Shown piece by piece: positions 59,927 through 61,090 of a stretch of DNA of 61,090 nt (positions are counted from its first letter, which is position 1; each line of letters opens with the position of its first letter). The DNA lies in contig NZ_FNGM01000008.1 of the NCBI RefSeq assembly GCF_900102965.1, positions 1-61,090 of the forward strand, read 5' to 3'. The notes beneath the pieces are model-generated. The model had not been told where the DNA came from and did no database searches. It saw nothing but the letters and a program-made list of their open reading frames with translations. Origin of the DNA: Paenibacillus jilunlii. Its GTDB lineage: Bacteria; Bacillota; Bacilli; Paenibacillales; Paenibacillaceae. Both the position numbers and the translations under genes were made by a program.

Positions 59927-61027
59927 ATGACAACGGGCTATTATTCACCAATTACCTATCAAGTGCCGCCGTCTGAGGACGGCTGGCTGCTGAAAACCAT
60001 TCTGCAGAAGCGGATGGATGTGTCCCGCAAGCTGCTGTCCCGGCTCAAAATGACGGAGCAGGGCATTATGCTGAATGGAGAACGGGTCTACATTAGCGTC
60101 CGGGTCCACGCAGGAGATACTGTACAGATCCGTATGGAGCAGGAGACCTCGGAGGATATTTTGCCGCAGCCGCTTCCTTTTGAGATTCTCTATGAGGATG
60201 AGCATCTGCTGGTTGTCAACAAGGCTGCCGGGATGATTGTGCATCCGACCCACGGGCATTATACGGACACGCTGGCAAACGGCGTCGTCTATTATTGGGC
60301 GCAAAAGGGCGAACAGTTCCGCTTCCGTCCCGTCCACCGGCTGGATCAAGAGACATCCGGCGTGCTGGTTATAGCGAAGAATCCCTACAGCCACCAGCAT
60401 ATTTCTGAGCAGATGATTGCCGGGACAGTGGACAAGCGTTACAACGCTTGGGTTCACGGCGTTCCTGCTGCGTTGAGCGGCGAGATCGACGGCCCGATCG
60501 ACCGCGACCCGGCGGAGCCGCACCGGCGGATCGTGACGCCGGACGGCTATCCTTCCTTGACCCGTTACGAGGTCAAGGAGGTGTACCCCGGTGCAGCCAA
60601 GGTCGAGCTGAAGCTTGAGAGCGGCCGCACCCATCAGATCCGGGTGCATATGGGCTCTATCGGCTGCCCGCTGATCGGTGACGGCATGTACCGTCACCCG
60701 CTCTACAGCAAGGCGGGCCTGCCGGCCGGGGAGCGTGCGCAGCTGGAGCGGATAGCGGAGCTGGACGCGGGGGAGCGAGCGCAGCCGGAGCGGATAGCGG
60801 AGCTGGACGCGGGGGAGCATGCGCAGCTGGAGCGGATAGCGGAGCTGGACGCGTCCATTCCGCGCCAGGCGCTGCACGCGGTGCGGCTGTCCTTCCAGCA
60901 TCCGGTGCTGCGCACGGAGCTGGTGTTTGAAGCTCCGCTGCCGCCTGATCTGGCGCTGCTCCAGGCGAAGCTGCAGCGGGAGATAGCAGCAGTGCCTGCG
61001 CCCGGCAGTGATCGAAATGAGAGGTAA
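59927..61027 (+). CDS. RluA-family pseudouridine synthase
   Basis: A 366-residue RNA-modifying enzyme that isomerises uridine in rRNA or tRNA. A short S4-like N-terminal part (about 15-75; LLKTILQKRMDVSRKLLSRL) is followed by the catalytic core, with the Asp in RPVHRLDQETSGVLVIAKNP near residue 145 and the family motifs VVNKAAGMIVHPTHGHYTDT and LESGRTHQIRVHMGSIGCPL. A three-copy repeat of 14 residues (GERAQLERIAELDA) interrupts the usual link to the last conserved segment (RQALHAVRLSF). I choose the ATG at 59927, one base after the adenosyltransferase stop; AAGGTG lies about 13 bases upstream. The last codons run into the hairpin array at the right edge. Confidence 0.93.
   Translation: MTTGYYSPITYQVPPSEDGWLLKTILQKRMDVSRKLLSRLKMTEQGIMLNGERVYISVRVHAGDTVQIRMEQETSEDILPQPLPFEILYEDEHLLVVNKAAGMIVHPTHGHYTDTLANGVVYYWAQKGEQFRFRPVHRLDQETSGVLVIAKNPYSHQHISEQMIAGTVDKRYNAWVHGVPAALSGEIDGPIDRDPAEPHRRIVTPDGYPSLTRYEVKEVYPGAAKVELKLESGRTHQIRVHMGSIGCPLIGDGMYRHPLYSKAGLPAGERAQLERIAELDAGERAQPERIAELDAGEHAQLERIAELDASIPRQALHAVRLSFQHPVLRTELVFEAPLPPDLALLQAKLQREIAAVPAPGSDRNER
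60728..60853 (+). repeat. Three tandem 42-bp repeats inside the pseudouridine synthase gene
   Basis: Units begin at 60728, 60770 and 60812 and each encodes GERAQLERIAELDA, with only Leu to Pro in the second and Arg to His in the third. The near identity at the DNA level suggests recent expansion. The unit is in frame, so the gene stays open. It falls in a loop before RQALHAVRLSF, away from the catalytic core. Confidence 0.9.
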
Positions 61028-61090
61028 AAGTACCTTTGATTTTGTCCCAAGTGAGCTGAAGGAGGAAATGAGAGGTAAAAGTACCTTTGA
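61014..61090. repeat. Tandem hairpin array 3 (start), 51-bp period
   Basis: GAAATGAGAGGTAAAAGTAC with CTTTGA occurs at 61014-61039 and again at 61065-61090, exactly 51 bp apart; the window ends inside the array. The core forms a small hairpin, AGAGGTA, loop AAAG, TACCTTT (with one G-U pair). The intervening 25 bases include TTTTGTCCCAAGTGAGCTGA. The first unit overlaps the last codons and stop of the pseudouridine synthase gene. Total unit number is not visible. Confidence 0.75.

Overview
The window reads as a chromosome segment of a spore-forming Bacillota bacterium, most probably Paenibacillus. Support comes from strong AGGAGG ribosome sites with frequent GTG and TTG starts, Bacillus-type operons (pheST-zapA-mutS2-DUF350, glcT-ptsG, NfeD-flotillin, alaR-alaT), CotF-type coat proteins, a Spo0E-like protein and a T-box leader. 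There are no tRNA or rRNA genes and no CRISPR array. The genus is inferred from overall character; no search was run.

Layout. 1-330: end of an IS3-family element with a partial orfA running off the left edge. 395-730: repeats, including tandem hairpin array 1. 870-3898: ilvD and a membrane acyltransferase, both on the minus strand. 3971-7566: a possible Fnr/Crp-type site and cre site, then an alpha/beta hydrolase-HAD-sirtuin operon and an aldo/keto reductase. 8457-13361: an AraC regulator divergent from galK-galE-galT. 13573-14160: hairpin array 2 and a dispersed repeat. 14331-20283: butanol-type alcohol dehydrogenase, a sigma-W-type promoter driving NfeD-flotillin, and an ABC ATPase with its membrane partner. 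20419-25758: the glucose PTS set glcT, ptsG (with GlcT antitermination leader), ptsH, ptsI. 26394-28790: type I pullulanase with a C-terminal CBM41-like domain. 29259-30863: a PAS-GGDEF protein. 31477-35725: promoter, Phe T-box, pheS and pheT. 35921-38092: a very long ZapA-coiled-coil protein. 38703-43936: a CuA-type lipoprotein, a GGDEF protein, a PF04020 membrane protein, mutS2, a DUF350 protein and a 26-residue membrane peptide. 43971-50907: a zinc-ribbon protein, an MFS permease, a CitA/DcuS-type two-component pair, an AT-rich two-ORF insert that may be a toxin-tip/immunity remnant, and a fumarate-reductase-like flavoprotein lipoprotein. 51078-55557: a DAO-family oxidase, two spore coat genes, alaR-alaT and a Spo0E-like gene. 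55613-57540: a MarR regulator divergent from an amidohydrolase. 57756-61027: a broken alpha/beta hydrolase, a methyltransferase, a PduO-type adenosyltransferase and an RluA-type pseudouridine synthase.

How the parts work together. Much of the window concerns carbohydrate entry: Leloir galactose enzymes under an AraC protein, glucose PTS under GlcT, and pullulan breakdown. A second theme is sensing of an extracellular acid linked to an exported flavoprotein reductase. pheST are controlled by uncharged tRNA-Phe through the T-box.

The least ordinary content lies between genes. Three tandem arrays at distant sites (554-730, 13573-13850, 61014-61090) all repeat every 51 bp and all carry a hairpin. 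The first two share the same 24-bp hairpin but have different inter-hairpin sequence. A separate dispersed element of about 240 bp, built from direct and inverted copies of a TGGAAAAAG module, occurs as three collinear full-length copies plus fragments, always beyond a terminator or gene end.
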